Source: Candidatus Heimdallarchaeota archaeon (lineage in GTDB: Archaea; Asgardarchaeota; Heimdallarchaeia; JABLTI01). From it: DNA of 64,000 nucleotides. Under the pieces are notes generated by a model. It was not told where the DNA came from. It saw only the letters and a list, made by a program, of their open reading frames with translations, and made no database searches. Below are positions 50,574 through 61,103 of this stretch, in pieces. The DNA lies in NCBI GenBank assembly GCA_019056785.1, contig DXJV01000085.1:16476-80475 (forward strand). Direction: 5' to 3'. Numbering within the stretch: position 1 is the stretch's first letter; the number at the start of each line of letters is the position of its first letter. A program made the translations under genes and the position numbers.

Positions 50574-51008
50574 GTGGCAATTATTGAAGCAGGAGTAGTG
50601 TTTAGTGGAATCCCTATTGTAAAGGTTCGATACGATAAAGAATTTTCAAAACATGACAAATTGCTCACGCCAGGACTGCTAGAGGCAATTCAAACGTTTG
50701 CTTTTGAGATTTTCGAGGATGAGACTGAGTCCTTTAAAATGACACGCTTCACTATTTATCTGCACAAAGCAATTTTGAAAAATAGTCAAGCGGTAACGAT
50801 TTATGCTATTTGTGATAGTAATAATCACTCCACAACCATTCGTGAGAAAATCAGGGACATTGCCAGGAAATTTGTAAAACAATTTCCAGATGTGAATGTG
50901 GGTTTTTTAGATGCATACCGCAATTTCGAACAGGTCATTACTAGCACTTTTGGTGATCTCATTTTCCACCCCGAGGACCGGTTACGAAGCATTTTCTCGA
51001 CTGAATGA
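50574..51008 (+). CDS. Longin-like domain protein
   Basis: IIEAGVVFSGIPIVKVRYDKEF...LLTPGLLEAIQTFAFEIFEDETESFKMTRFTIYLHKA...TIREKIRDIARKFVKQFP; longin/roadblock-type alpha/beta order. Confidence 0.55.
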   Translation: MAIIEAGVVFSGIPIVKVRYDKEFSKHDKLLTPGLLEAIQTFAFEIFEDETESFKMTRFTIYLHKAILKNSQAVTIYAICDSNNHSTTIREKIRDIARKFVKQFPDVNVGFLDAYRNFEQVITSTFGDLIFHPEDRLRSIFSTE

Positions 51009-51102
51009 ACTGAGCTGTAAAAGAGCAAAGTGATTGCTTTTTTCAATTGTTATTTAGAAAAAGAATCGAAAAACAATTAAAGTAGAAACAAAACCATCTC
51101 GA

Positions 51103-51477
51103 ATGGTGAGTAAAATGGATAAAGAAACAACACTCCCCCCAGCATTAAAAATGCGCCTTGCATCTATGAATGATCTTGTACGAATGGCATTCTTTAGTGC
51201 CGCAAGAAATGTGGGGTTAAATTTTCTATTGTATCAAGATGAGAAAAGTGAAAAATGGTTCATTGGATTTCTTACTGGGGTGGTAGGCTATTACTCTTTG
51301 AGAGGATTGCCAATGCACTTTTTTGTCGAGCTTGATGAAAAGCCCAAGAAGGTCCATTTTATAAAATATAATTCACTCGAGGTTGAGAAATGGGAATTCT
51401 GCGACTCGACACCCACAACAACAAAATGGAATTATTTGCCGGTAATAGAGCTGGCAGAAAAACCTTCTTTCTTATAG
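51103..51477 (+). CDS. Hypothetical protein
   Basis: 124 aa ORF between co-oriented genes; no family recognised. Confidence 0.6.
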   Translation: MVSKMDKETTLPPALKMRLASMNDLVRMAFFSAARNVGLNFLLYQDEKSEKWFIGFLTGVVGYYSLRGLPMHFFVELDEKPKKVHFIKYNSLEVEKWEFCDSTPTTTKWNYLPVIELAEKPSFL

Positions 51478-51555
51478 GAAGATTTTAAGAAGAAAAAGTT
51501 CAAGTGCCACAAGAAAAAAGATCTTAAAAGAGAAGCTTTAAGGAAAAGTGTAACA

Positions 51556-52884
51556 ATGACAGATTATCAACCTTTGACCAGCATTGCGGTAATTGGTCAT
51601 GTCGATCACGGTAAGTCAACGCTTATGGGTCGATTTTTATATGAAATTGGCGCTGTCGATCCTCGAGTGATGAAAAAAAATGAAGCTGATGCTGAAGGAC
51701 TTGGGATGTCTTCCTGGAAATGGGCTTATGTTTTAGATGCCTTTCCGGAGGAGAAAGAAAAAGGGAAAACGATGGACATCGCTTTTAGGCGTTTTGCGAT
51801 TAATGGTCGTTCATTCGTGCTTATCGATAATCCTGGTCACCGTGATTTCACTAAAAATACCATTGCAGGTCTAAGCACGGCTGATGCGTGTATCTTGGTA
51901 ATTAGTGCTGGTCGAGGAGAAATTGAGGCAGGATTAGAACCTGGAGATGAAATAACACCTTCAGGCCAAACACTTGAGCATACACTCATCGCCTCTGTTT
52001 TGGGAATCAAAGATGTTATTGTTGCTGTAAACAAAATGGACAGTGCCAATTATTCTGAAAAACGATTTAATACCTGTAAACAAATCCTCATTGACTTTTT
52101 GAAAAAGATTCAAAGCCCTTGGATTAAAAATCTGGATGCCATCCCCTTTATTCCAATTAGTGGCTTGATGGGAGATAATTTAGTTACTAAAAGCGAAAAA
52201 ATGCCTTGGTATTCCGGTCCCACCTTAAAAGAAGCAATTGCAAAAATATCCATTCCTGAAGATTTATCAGATAAGTCATTGCGGTTAGTAGTTTATGATG
52301 CTTATCAAGAACCCGGCATGGGTCTTGTTGGTTATGGACGAATTATTAGTGGAAAAATAAAAACTAATGATCGTGTTATTGTCTCACCAGGGTTAAATAA
52401 AGCAACAGTAAAAACTCTCTGGGATGATGAGAAGGAGATTACAGAGGCGAGATGTGGCATTGATGTAAACTTTCTTCTTAAAGGTTCTGCCGAGGAAGAC
52501 ATTCGTCGTGGTGCTGTTGTAGGGCATATATCAGATCCCCCACCATTTAAACCTCGTGTGCAAGTGCGATTACTTTATCTCGGTTTGCATCCTCTCGTTC
52601 TAGGGAATCTGACAATCCTGCATGCCGGCTCGGACCATGTGGAAGCTGAAGTAGAAGCAATCTTGAAAATTTACCGGCAAAATCCCAAATACAAAAATAC
52701 ACCTCGAGAAATTAATGGCAAAAAAATTATGATCTTCACAGACGAAGTTGCCAGTGTGATTTTACAAACGAAGTCTCCAATTGTGATTGAAAAACAAGCT
52801 GATGTTCCAAAACTGGGCCGAGTTATTCTCAGGAAAAAAGGGCGAGTTATTGCCGCTGCTATTGTAGAAGAAATTCTCGAGTAA
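51556..52884 (+). CDS. EF1A-family translational GTPase paralog (EF1A/Hbs1/eRF3-like)
   Basis: IAVIGHVDHGKSTLMGRFLYEIGAVD; KWAYVLDAFPEEKEKGKTMDIAF; LIDNPGHRDFTKNTIAGLSTADACILVI; IVAVNKMDS. Confidence 0.88.
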   Translation: MTDYQPLTSIAVIGHVDHGKSTLMGRFLYEIGAVDPRVMKKNEADAEGLGMSSWKWAYVLDAFPEEKEKGKTMDIAFRRFAINGRSFVLIDNPGHRDFTKNTIAGLSTADACILVISAGRGEIEAGLEPGDEITPSGQTLEHTLIASVLGIKDVIVAVNKMDSANYSEKRFNTCKQILIDFLKKIQSPWIKNLDAIPFIPISGLMGDNLVTKSEKMPWYSGPTLKEAIAKISIPEDLSDKSLRLVVYDAYQEPGMGLVGYGRIISGKIKTNDRVIVSPGLNKATVKTLWDDEKEITEARCGIDVNFLLKGSAEEDIRRGAVVGHISDPPPFKPRVQVRLLYLGLHPLVLGNLTILHAGSDHVEAEVEAILKIYRQNPKYKNTPREINGKKIMIFTDEVASVILQTKSPIVIEKQADVPKLGRVILRKKGRVIAAAIVEEILE

Positions 52885-52943
52885 AACCGCTTGTGTCTTC
52901 TCTGGATGATTCAGCCCTCAGCTGGCTTTTTCCATTTTTCTTT

Positions 52944-53792
52944 TTAGAGAAAGGCCTTTCTTGCGACAACTAAAAGCTCTGAGCCAGTGTCAAGAAGGCC
53001 GGGATTTGTACTTAGGCGTTCTTCCAATGTTAATAAGGTCTTTAAAATATCTTTATTTTCAAATAAATTGACTAGTTCTTCACTCATATAAGGGAAAAGA
53101 CAATTTAATGCTCGAATTTCCAAGAGTTCGCAACCACATTTCTCGAGTAATTTCATAATTTCATCAGAAGAAAAGGCATAATAGGATGGTTCTGCCGGAA
53201 AATCCTCAAAAGGTTTATAGCTGGTGTCGAGAAATTCCCAAAGGCCCGCTTTTAAGGGGTCCAGGAGCTTTTCAAGATCGGCTTTAAGGATAGTCGAACG
53301 GATATAATTTATTTTATTTTTTACTGAGAGTATTATTGGTGCACCAGGTTTACAGACACGGGCTAATTCGGCCAGCATGTTCTTTCTCTCGTCACAAGTA
53401 TAGGAAAGTGTGCCATAAAGACTAATTATCAAGTCAAACGTTTCATTATCAAACTGTCGCAAGTCTGTAAATGATTCTAAAACTGCAAACTGCTCGAAAA
53501 AGTTTGAGAGATTCTCCTTCTCTAATCGTTTACGTGTAATTTGTAGCTGTTCGACAGAAATATCGGCAATAATTATTCGGCGCTTTTTCTCTGCGATAAT
53601 TTTTGAAAAAATCCCCGGATCAATGCCGACATCTAATATAAGACTGTCTTCAGGAGGAAGATAATTTAAAATGACTTTTTTTAAGATTTCAAATTCAAAT
53701 CGCCCTCGCATCGTTTGCAAATGTTGTAAATACCAACTTTGATCAACACGTTTTTCCAAGAAATTTAGTAAGAATTTTTCCTTAAAAGTCAA
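52944..53792 (-). CDS. SAM-dependent methyltransferase
   Basis: SLILDVGIDPGIFSKIIAEKKRRIIIADISVEQLQITRKRL...DNETFDLIISLYGTLSYTCDERKNMLAELARVCKPGAPIIL. Confidence 0.82.
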   Translation of the reverse strand: MTFKEKFLLNFLEKRVDQSWYLQHLQTMRGRFEFEILKKVILNYLPPEDSLILDVGIDPGIFSKIIAEKKRRIIIADISVEQLQITRKRLEKENLSNFFEQFAVLESFTDLRQFDNETFDLIISLYGTLSYTCDERKNMLAELARVCKPGAPIILSVKNKINYIRSTILKADLEKLLDPLKAGLWEFLDTSYKPFEDFPAEPSYYAFSSDEIMKLLEKCGCELLEIRALNCLFPYMSEELVNLFENKDILKTLLTLEERLSTNPGLLDTGSELLVVARKAFL

Positions 53793-53850
53793 GTTTCATT
53801 CCTCCAACAACAAGCTTATTATACATTATATCTATACACTTAAAATTAAT

Positions 53851-54432
53851 TTGCCTTGTTTGTTGATAGAGGTTGAAAAATTGTCCCAAAAAGAGCCAAA
53901 AAAACGCATTACTTCGAAACCCCAGCATAGTATACGTCCAACTGTGGATGAATATTTCACCGCAATGGCTGAATTAGTCTCAACACGTTCAACATGTTTG
54001 CGAAGGCAATTTGGCACTGTAATCGTACAAGATAATCATGTTATTTCCACGGGATATAATGGCGCACCTCGAGGGATGCCTCATTGTATCGATATCGGTT
54101 GCTTACGGGACGAATTACATATCCCAAGTGGAACTAAACATGAGATTTGCCGGGGGGTTCACTCGGAACAAAATGCTATCATTCAATGTGCAATCCATGG
54201 TGAGTCAACTGCAGGAGCAACGCTCTATGTCACAGGCTATCCTTGTAAGATTTGTGCAAAGATGATCATTAATGCAATGATTAAACGAGTGGTAGTTTCC
54301 GGCTCGTATTCAGACACCGAGGGAATTGATTTACTACGGGAAGCAGGAGTAGAAGTCACCATACTAGAACAGAAGGCAAAAGATGTTCTTCTAAAAGTTA
54401 TAAAAATGAAGGAGTCACGGCAAAGAAAGTAG
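53851..54432 (+). CDS. dCMP deaminase-like zinc deaminase
   Basis: GVHSEQNAIIQCAIHG (HxE) and ATLYVTGYPCKICAKMIINAMIKRVV (PCxxC). Confidence 0.92.
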   Translation: MPCLLIEVEKLSQKEPKKRITSKPQHSIRPTVDEYFTAMAELVSTRSTCLRRQFGTVIVQDNHVISTGYNGAPRGMPHCIDIGCLRDELHIPSGTKHEICRGVHSEQNAIIQCAIHGESTAGATLYVTGYPCKICAKMIINAMIKRVVVSGSYSDTEGIDLLREAGVEVTILEQKAKDVLLKVIKMKESRQRK

Positions 54433-54537
54433 TCCACGAAATTATTCGAGTAAAAATCAACCCTTGTTCAGTAGGGTTTTTCAAAAAAAGGTAAGTTAGA
54501 TTGTTTGTTTTGAAATTGAAAATGTCTTTAATTGTAA

Positions 54538-56799
54538 TTATTTCTTTCTTCTATTTTCTCTGATTAATAAGATAGTAACAACGAAGAAGCTTGTGGTAAT
54601 GGGAATAAAGACAACAACATAAAGGCTTGGTTCTTTAGGTTCGTGGTTGTTCAGTCGATAGATTTCCAAACCATCCCAGCCGTCAGCAATAAAGATTAGC
54701 CCCTCATGATAGACAACATCATAACAAAGACCACGGTAGTGGTCGCGAACGGCGGCAACTTCTGTGAGCTCGCTGGGATTGGTGATGTCAACAACACGCA
54801 AACCGCCAGCATACTGGGCAATATAGGCATAGTTATCTTCCACTGTAAGTGCCTGAGCAAAGCCCCAGCCATTAGAGAGCCGGGCGATTTTAAGGGGGGC
54901 AGACTTGTTCTTGGCATCGATCATCCGGAGCTCAGACCAATCGTTGCAGAGAAAGATCACGTCACCACGAACATAAATCGCATTCACGCGGCTGGGAAAA
55001 TAAAGCCAAGAAAGCGCCACAGGATTGACCGGCGTGGCATAATTGATATCCACTATTGCGAGAATCCCACTGCCCATGGATGTGAGATATAGATACTCGC
55101 CATTAAGGAAGATATCTCCGAGAGCGAAGAGCGGTTCAGCAATTGCAATCCGCCAGTAGAGCTGCGGGTTTGTCTTATCCGAACAATCGATGATAAAGAG
55201 GTCATGCCAGTCGTGGGCGAGGTAGATGCGCTGATATTTTTTATCGAGAACAAGGCTGCGGAAATTGCCGACTTCAGGTTCAAAGCGGTATTGTCCCACG
55301 AGTTCGGGATTCGTGGGGTCGCGTACATCCAGAATATCAAGCCCCTCTTTTGCAATAGCCAAATACGCATACCCCTCTGAAACAACGATGTCCATTATTG
55401 CATCTTGAGGGTATTGATAGCTTCCCACCAGCTTCGGTGCGCTTGTATTGGCAATATTAATAATTTCAAGTTTGGAAGGATAATATGGCCAATCGCGTCT
55501 TGTGCAAAGATAGGCGTAATTGCCTTCTACTGCTAGCCGCCAGGCTAAACCATTGGTGTCAAAAGCGCCGATAAGGGAAAGCTGACTGAGATTGGAAATA
55601 TCAAGTGCGAAGAGCCCAAAATGATAATCCGCACAAAATAAGCTTTGATTGTTTTTTCCAGCTGCCACAGAAAAGATTTCGAACTTGAATTCAAGCGGCG
55701 ACTTGTATTCACTAATCAATGAGATATTTTCAACGTTTGTAATATTTAGTGCAATGACTTTTTTCTTCCCGGAATCAGCAAGAAAGGCAGTGGTCTGATT
55801 CACAACGCAAATATCATTTATTGTCGATGCTGTTGTCTCGTAAACGGCGACAAGCTCAGGTGCAAGAGGGTTACTGATATCGACCACTTTTAATAAGTCA
55901 TTACTATTATGAACAATGCGTCCCACCAGCAAATAATCACCTACCTTCGCAAGCTCATTTCCTCCATCGATATCAATACTTGCCACTTCGACGGGATTAT
56001 ATGGGTCAGAAACATCAATTGCTACAACTTCTGGCCCTGGCGTAGAAAAAGCATAGTTTCCGGAGATGAGTGGCTCATAATAAAACCCTCCTATTTGTGT
56101 TCTGTTGATCTCTCCCGTCATGAATGGCTTTCTCGGGTCGGAAAAATCGATGATGCGAAAAACATTACCTTTGGAATATCTTGCAGTACCATCATCGACA
56201 ACATAGGCAAAAGTTCCCCGGATAGAGAAATATAGTATTTCTCCTGGGAATTTACTCAGGAGAACTGGTCTTGTTGGCTCGGCAATATCAATAAATAACA
56301 GCCCATTATAGCCATCTGCAAGTACTGCGATTGTCCCGCTGACCTCTACCCATGGAGCATAGTTAGAGTCCCAGGGATTTCTAAATGAGACGGGGCGCTC
56401 TTCATTGAAACTGCTCAAGAGCGTTGGGGTTGCGGGATCAGAGACATTAAAGATCAACAGTTCACCTGGATTACATGCAACAAAAGCCAATTCATCTTGT
56501 ACCACAAGATCGACTGGTCCACCATAGCGATTGCGATATTGCCCCACTTCTTGGAGCGTTGCTGAGAAATTGCCATCGACAAGTGCATTTTCTGTTTCAG
56601 CACTTGTAATCGTTCTTGCCGCGAGATCATTTACTTGTAATGCTCTAAAAAAACTCACACTCAGGATTATAAAAGCAAAAATGGCGACCGCTAATACACT
56701 CTTCTTTCCTTTTCGTCTTCTACTTTTGTCAGCCATTCTTCTCACCAGTTCAGAATTACTTTTCCTTTCAACAAAAGTGTCTCTTGTTTTTCTTTTCAT
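54538..56799 (-). CDS. LVIVD-repeat beta-propeller extracellular protein with TM helices at both ends
   Basis: Many repeats of the type AFVACNPGELLIFNVSDPATPTLLSSF / LDILDVRDPTNPELVGQY; N- and C-terminal hydrophobic helices. Confidence 0.87.
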   Translation of the reverse strand: MKRKTRDTFVERKSNSELVRRMADKSRRRKGKKSVLAVAIFAFIILSVSFFRALQVNDLAARTITSAETENALVDGNFSATLQEVGQYRNRYGGPVDLVVQDELAFVACNPGELLIFNVSDPATPTLLSSFNEERPVSFRNPWDSNYAPWVEVSGTIAVLADGYNGLLFIDIAEPTRPVLLSKFPGEILYFSIRGTFAYVVDDGTARYSKGNVFRIIDFSDPRKPFMTGEINRTQIGGFYYEPLISGNYAFSTPGPEVVAIDVSDPYNPVEVASIDIDGGNELAKVGDYLLVGRIVHNSNDLLKVVDISNPLAPELVAVYETTASTINDICVVNQTTAFLADSGKKKVIALNITNVENISLISEYKSPLEFKFEIFSVAAGKNNQSLFCADYHFGLFALDISNLSQLSLIGAFDTNGLAWRLAVEGNYAYLCTRRDWPYYPSKLEIINIANTSAPKLVGSYQYPQDAIMDIVVSEGYAYLAIAKEGLDILDVRDPTNPELVGQYRFEPEVGNFRSLVLDKKYQRIYLAHDWHDLFIIDCSDKTNPQLYWRIAIAEPLFALGDIFLNGEYLYLTSMGSGILAIVDINYATPVNPVALSWLYFPSRVNAIYVRGDVIFLCNDWSELRMIDAKNKSAPLKIARLSNGWGFAQALTVEDNYAYIAQYAGGLRVVDITNPSELTEVAAVRDHYRGLCYDVVYHEGLIFIADGWDGLEIYRLNNHEPKEPSLYVVVFIPITTSFFVVTILLIRENRRKK

Positions 56800-56943
56800 T
56801 CTTTAAATAATTTTGGATGAAAGCGAGATTATCAATCATTTATTTCAAAAAAAAATACTTTTTTAAATGAATAGTCTGTTTGTTTTCGTACCCTTTTTAG
56901 GGTTTTTTCGTGAAAGGAAAAAAATTTCGGTTGAGATGGAAAA

Positions 56944-59169
56944 ATGATTTATCGCTTTTCTCATCGAAAAAGAAGGGAGCAAAAGAGACATTCGACTGTT
57001 TTTTTGCTTTGTTGTTTGTTTCTTTTCTCTATAACGAGTTTGTTAGTGAGCAATGGTCCTTGCGCTGCTTCTAGCGTTCAGGGCGTTGCTGAAGTCCTTT
57101 TTTGCTCTGAACATTTGTTTGTCCTACCTGAAAAAGAAGTGTGGCTTTTCTCTCAAGATAGCTTGGTCTGTGCTTCTTTCTCCCCCTTTAAAGCTGGTGT
57201 CGGCCAAGAAATCCCTGACTGGTCATCCGGCGGTCCTCTCGACTCTTACGAGGATACTTCCATGCTTTCCTATCTTGGTCTAGATTATATTCGTACCAAC
57301 ATTAATCCAAGTGTAACGCCCACTGTCGTTATTTTCGATCAGTTGGTTGATTATACCCACCCTGCGTTAAAGCCTGTTGTTGATATGGTTGTGACAATTG
57401 ATAATAATGGTGACTACAAAGACTATCATAAAGCTCAGCTTAATTACATGGATCCTTATAATATTTCAGACCCATTATATGCTTATTTACATCATCAGAA
57501 TTTTTATGGTCATGGCACGCATGTTGCGGGGATAGTGCATCAAATAGCACCTAATGCGAGTATAATTTCTGTTGCACATAAATCGTTACCTCCATGGGGG
57601 TATAATACCGTTGTCCATGCTTTCTTGGACTGGTTGGATGGTGCCAAAGATTCGTATGGTTCTCTAATTGTGAGCATTAGTGAAGGGTGGAACTCTGATC
57701 AGCTAGACATTCCTGGGATTTCGAGTAAATTCCGCGCTCTTGCTGCTTCAGGAAAAGTTCTTTTTGTTTTAGCTGCTGGTAATGAAGCTGCGAATGAACC
57801 TACCAATGGTGATCTTATTTATCCTGCAGAGCTTGCGAATGATTGGCATCGACAAGAACCGTTTCGAGATGAGCGCTATTGCGTTGCTGATAAAGTTGAT
57901 ATTGATGGTGGACCGATCTATGCGAACGGTATTCTCAGTGTTAGTTCGGTGTATGATGAAGGCGTTAATACTGGTAAGCGTAAGGACAGTTATGTTTATG
58001 ATAAAGATGCCGATGGCGACTTGCAGCTCATGGCACCGGGCTTTGATATTCTCTCTACCTTTCCTGTGAATAACAGCATTAACCCTGATAGAACCTATAG
58101 TGCTGTGATGTCTGGTACGAGCATGGCTACTCCTATTGTTGCTGGTATTGCTGCGCTATATAGCTCTCTTTATCTTCAGATTAGTACCTTTGCAGTTGAG
58201 CGTGACTTGCTTCAAACAGCACATTATGATGCGAATGTTCCCTATGATCCAACAATAGAGGTAGAACGCATTGAGCTTCAGAAACGCTATGGTCTCGGAA
58301 TGATAAATCCTTTTGAGCTTTTTGGCTTTGAGTCGCTTGACCGTGATAACGATGGCTTATTTGATACCCTTGAATTATATAAATATCATACCAATCCTCG
58401 AACTGCAGATAGCGATAACGATGGTTTGACAGATAAAGAAGAGGTTCTTCTTTGGCAAGATGGCTTTCAAACTGATCCTAACAACCCTGATTCTGATAGT
58501 GATGGTTTACTAGATGGTGAAGAATTTTCTTATGGTTGTAATCCTCTCACCCCTGATACTGATGGTGACGGACTGACAGATTATTATGAAATTACTTCCT
58601 CTAATACTGATCCTACTAAGGTTGACACTGATGCTGACAGCTTGACTGACTACGATGAGTGTGAAGTCTATTCTACCAATCCCCTCTTAAAAGATACCGA
58701 TGGCGACAACTGGGAAGATGCATATGAGCTCTTTACAACAGGAACGAGCCCTATAAAGAGCGATACTGATGCTGATGGCTTACTTGATAGTTCGGAGTTC
58801 TCTATCTGGCGGTCTCTAGGCTATTCATATAGCACCAGTTATAGTTATTGTCTGAAAAAGGATGTGGATAATGATGGACTCTCTGATGGCTACGAGTACA
58901 ACCACGGTCTTAAACCTGACGACAGCGATACAGACAATGATGGCATGCCAGATGGTTATGAAGTTGCTCATGGTCTCAATCCTAAAGTGAATGATGCCAA
59001 CTTTGATAAAGATGGTGATGGGCTAACAAATCATTACGAATATCAACTCGGCACAGAACCAGACAATAGCGATACTGATGGTGATGGCTACTCTGACAGC
59101 TGGGAGCTTGCCAATGGTTATAATCCCCTTGATGCTACGAGTAAACCCGGTGGCATCGGCTTCTGGTAA
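56944..59169 (+). CDS. Secreted subtilisin-like serine protease (S8) with C-terminal Ca-binding repeats
   Basis: Signal peptide; [15 protein letters not shown] (Asp), [13 protein letters not shown] (His), [19 protein letters not shown] (Ser); C-terminal DxDxDGxxD repeats. Confidence 0.93.
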   Translation: MIYRFSHRKRREQKRHSTVFLLCCLFLFSITSLLVSNGPCAASSVQGVAEVLFCSEHLFVLPEKEVWLFSQDSLVCASFSPFKAGVGQEIPDWSSGGPLDSYEDTSMLSYLGLDYIRTNINPSVTPTVVIFDQLVDYTHPALKPVVDMVVTIDNNGDYKDYHKAQLNYMDPYNISDPLYAYLHHQNFYGHGTHVAGIVHQIAPNASIISVAHKSLPPWGYNTVVHAFLDWLDGAKDSYGSLIVSISEGWNSDQLDIPGISSKFRALAASGKVLFVLAAGNEAANEPTNGDLIYPAELANDWHRQEPFRDERYCVADKVDIDGGPIYANGILSVSSVYDEGVNTGKRKDSYVYDKDADGDLQLMAPGFDILSTFPVNNSINPDRTYSAVMSGTSMATPIVAGIAALYSSLYLQISTFAVERDLLQTAHYDANVPYDPTIEVERIELQKRYGLGMINPFELFGFESLDRDNDGLFDTLELYKYHTNPRTADSDNDGLTDKEEVLLWQDGFQTDPNNPDSDSDGLLDGEEFSYGCNPLTPDTDGDGLTDYYEITSSNTDPTKVDTDADSLTDYDECEVYSTNPLLKDTDGDNWEDAYELFTTGTSPIKSDTDADGLLDSSEFSIWRSLGYSYSTSYSYCLKKDVDNDGLSDGYEYNHGLKPDDSDTDNDGMPDGYEVAHGLNPKVNDANFDKDGDGLTNHYEYQLGTEPDNSDTDGDGYSDSWELANGYNPLDATSKPGGIGFW
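58340..59130 (+). repeat. Array of thrombospondin type 3-like DxDxDGLxD Ca-binding coding repeats
   Basis: [120 protein letters not shown]. Confidence 0.9.
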
Positions 59170-59220
59170 TCATTTTCCTCTTTTTTTTTCTCTTTTTCCA
59201 AAAGATCTCTTCTATTTTTT

Positions 59221-59616
59221 CTATCTTAGTAATTGGAGATGTGTTTTTTTCCGTACAAAAATAACTGGCACACCCTTTTTTCTTAGCTTCTTTTTCAAAT
59301 CTTTGTCATTTGTGACAACTACTTTTTCTGGTGGTTCTTTGGTGGCATAAGCAATTATTTTTTCATCTGTTGTTGGAATTGTTTCAGGGTTGTAATTGAT
59401 GACTGTTATTTTCTTTCTCAATTTTTCAAGAAACAAAAGGTGTTTTTTCATTTTCATTTCTCTTTTCGCTAGAATCTCGAGTTCAGCGATACAGGCTGAA
59501 AGTATTACAACGTTGAACTCTTGGGTAAGTAGCCGTTCTAATTCAAAATTCAGGTTAAACTTTCCCTCTGAAAGGTAAATAATAATATTAGTATCTAAAA
59601 TTACTTCCAAGGGCAA
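59221..59616 (-). CDS. PIN-domain protein (Fcf1/VapC9-like)
   Basis: EVILDTNIIIYLSEGKFNLNFELERLL; IPTTDEKIIAYATKEPPEKVVVTNDKDLKKKLRKKGVPVIFVR. Confidence 0.87.
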   Translation of the reverse strand: MPLEVILDTNIIIYLSEGKFNLNFELERLLTQEFNVVILSACIAELEILAKREMKMKKHLLFLEKLRKKITVINYNPETIPTTDEKIIAYATKEPPEKVVVTNDKDLKKKLRKKGVPVIFVRKKTHLQLLR

Positions 59617-59656
59617 CTTTCATCTTCCCCCTTTTTTGCTGAAGAAAAAAAGCCGT

Positions 59657-61096
59657 TTATTGGATGATGCCAAATCCAATAAGCCTAAAGCGTTCATGTA
59701 TTCGTCGTGATATCGCAACTCTAGTGCCGGCTTCTGCAGCAACGGGACGTGCTAATCGCACAGTAACAATATTGCCTTTCTTAATATTCGTAACCACTCC
59801 CAAAGTAATAGCGGTCCAAACATTTAGCATTAATTGTTCATTAATCGCCAGGTTTTTTACTTTGGTTTTTTCAGACATACCAACAACGTAATCCATCAAG
59901 TTTGCTTGAAAGGTTAATTCTTCAAGAACAGGAGGAAGTTTGCCGGGCTTTCCAATAATGTTCCCAACAAGGTTATCAGAACGAGTATAGGCAGGGTCAA
60001 TTTCCGTGCCGATAGACATTAATCCCCCTGGCTTTGCTTCGCGTACTTTCCCGAGAGTGCCTGCATGAATGCTGGTAATCCGAGTTCTAATGGGGACATA
60101 TTTCTTACCGAAACGAGTGCCGGGGATAATTTCAATCTCATCACCTTCTCGTAAGACACCCTGAAGAATGGACCCGCCTAAAACACCGCCTAAAAGGTTT
60201 TCTGGGGGTGTGCCGGGTTTGTTCACTTCAAATGAACGGGCAACAAACATCCGTGGATCTTTCTTCTCATCTCTTTTCGGAGTTTTAATAACCTCTTCTA
60301 TGGTTTTAATTAAAACATCTAAATTAGCGCCATGAACTGCACTCATTGGAATGATAGGAGCATTTTCAGCAACGGTACCCTTGACAAAGTTTTTGATTTC
60401 CTGATAATTCTTCAGTGCTTGTTCTTCAGAGACAAGTTCCACCTTATTTTGAACGATAATAATATTTTGAATACCAACAGCATCCATTGCAGCAAGATGC
60501 TCTCTTGTCTGTGCTTGAGGACATTTTTCATTGGCAGCAATAACGAGAATAGCGCCATCAAAAATTGCTGCTCCAGTAAGCAGCGTTGCCATTAAAACTT
60601 CGTGCCCTGGGGCATCAACAAAAGAAATACGCCTCGAGACTTTCGTTTCAGACCCACAATGGGGGCAAATTGTTTGTGTTGTCCACTTTTGAGGGTCTGG
60701 GCATTTTGTGCAGTAACGAATATCCGTATCGGCATACCCTAATCGAATAGTGATGCCTCGTTTTAATTCTTCAGAATGTGTGTCAGGAAAGGTGCCAGTA
60801 AGAGCTTTCACTAAGGTTGACTTGCCATGATCAACATGACCAATTGTTCCAATATTGATTTCTGCTTGTTTGCCAGTAGAATAAGCTTCTTCTTCTTCTT
60901 CTCCCTTGTTCTCCACTTCCGTTTTTTTCGTTGTAGCTGTCTTTGCCTTGGTCTTCTTTTCTTTCGTAGGTTCTTTCTTTTGTTTCTTCACTGCTGCGGT
61001 TGGAGCAGTAGTTGTTTTACTACTCGCAGTTTCAACAACAGCTTTCTCGACTTTTTGCTCTTCATCTAGTTTGGAAGTGGTTTTCTTGCTACTCAA
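59657..61096 (-). CDS. eif2g: Translation initiation factor aIF2 gamma
   Basis: INIGTIGHVDHGKSTLVKALTG; CTKCPDPQKWTTQTICPHCGS; FVDAPGHEVLMATLLTGAAIFDGAILVIAANEKCPQAQTREHL; VQNKVEL. Confidence 0.96.
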   Translation of the reverse strand: MSSKKTTSKLDEEQKVEKAVVETASSKTTTAPTAAVKKQKKEPTKEKKTKAKTATTKKTEVENKGEEEEEAYSTGKQAEINIGTIGHVDHGKSTLVKALTGTFPDTHSEELKRGITIRLGYADTDIRYCTKCPDPQKWTTQTICPHCGSETKVSRRISFVDAPGHEVLMATLLTGAAIFDGAILVIAANEKCPQAQTREHLAAMDAVGIQNIIIVQNKVELVSEEQALKNYQEIKNFVKGTVAENAPIIPMSAVHGANLDVLIKTIEEVIKTPKRDEKKDPRMFVARSFEVNKPGTPPENLLGGVLGGSILQGVLREGDEIEIIPGTRFGKKYVPIRTRITSIHAGTLGKVREAKPGGLMSIGTEIDPAYTRSDNLVGNIIGKPGKLPPVLEELTFQANLMDYVVGMSEKTKVKNLAINEQLMLNVWTAITLGVVTNIKKGNIVTVRLARPVAAEAGTRVAISRRIHERFRLIGFGIIQ

Positions 61097-61103
61097 AACG
61101 CAT

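Noticed and set aside
58340-59130. Nucleotide-level repetition in the subtilisin gene considered as a tandem or CRISPR-like repeat
   Set aside because: Repetition follows the DxDxDG protein motif with variable codons and spacing; it is a coding Ca-binding array.
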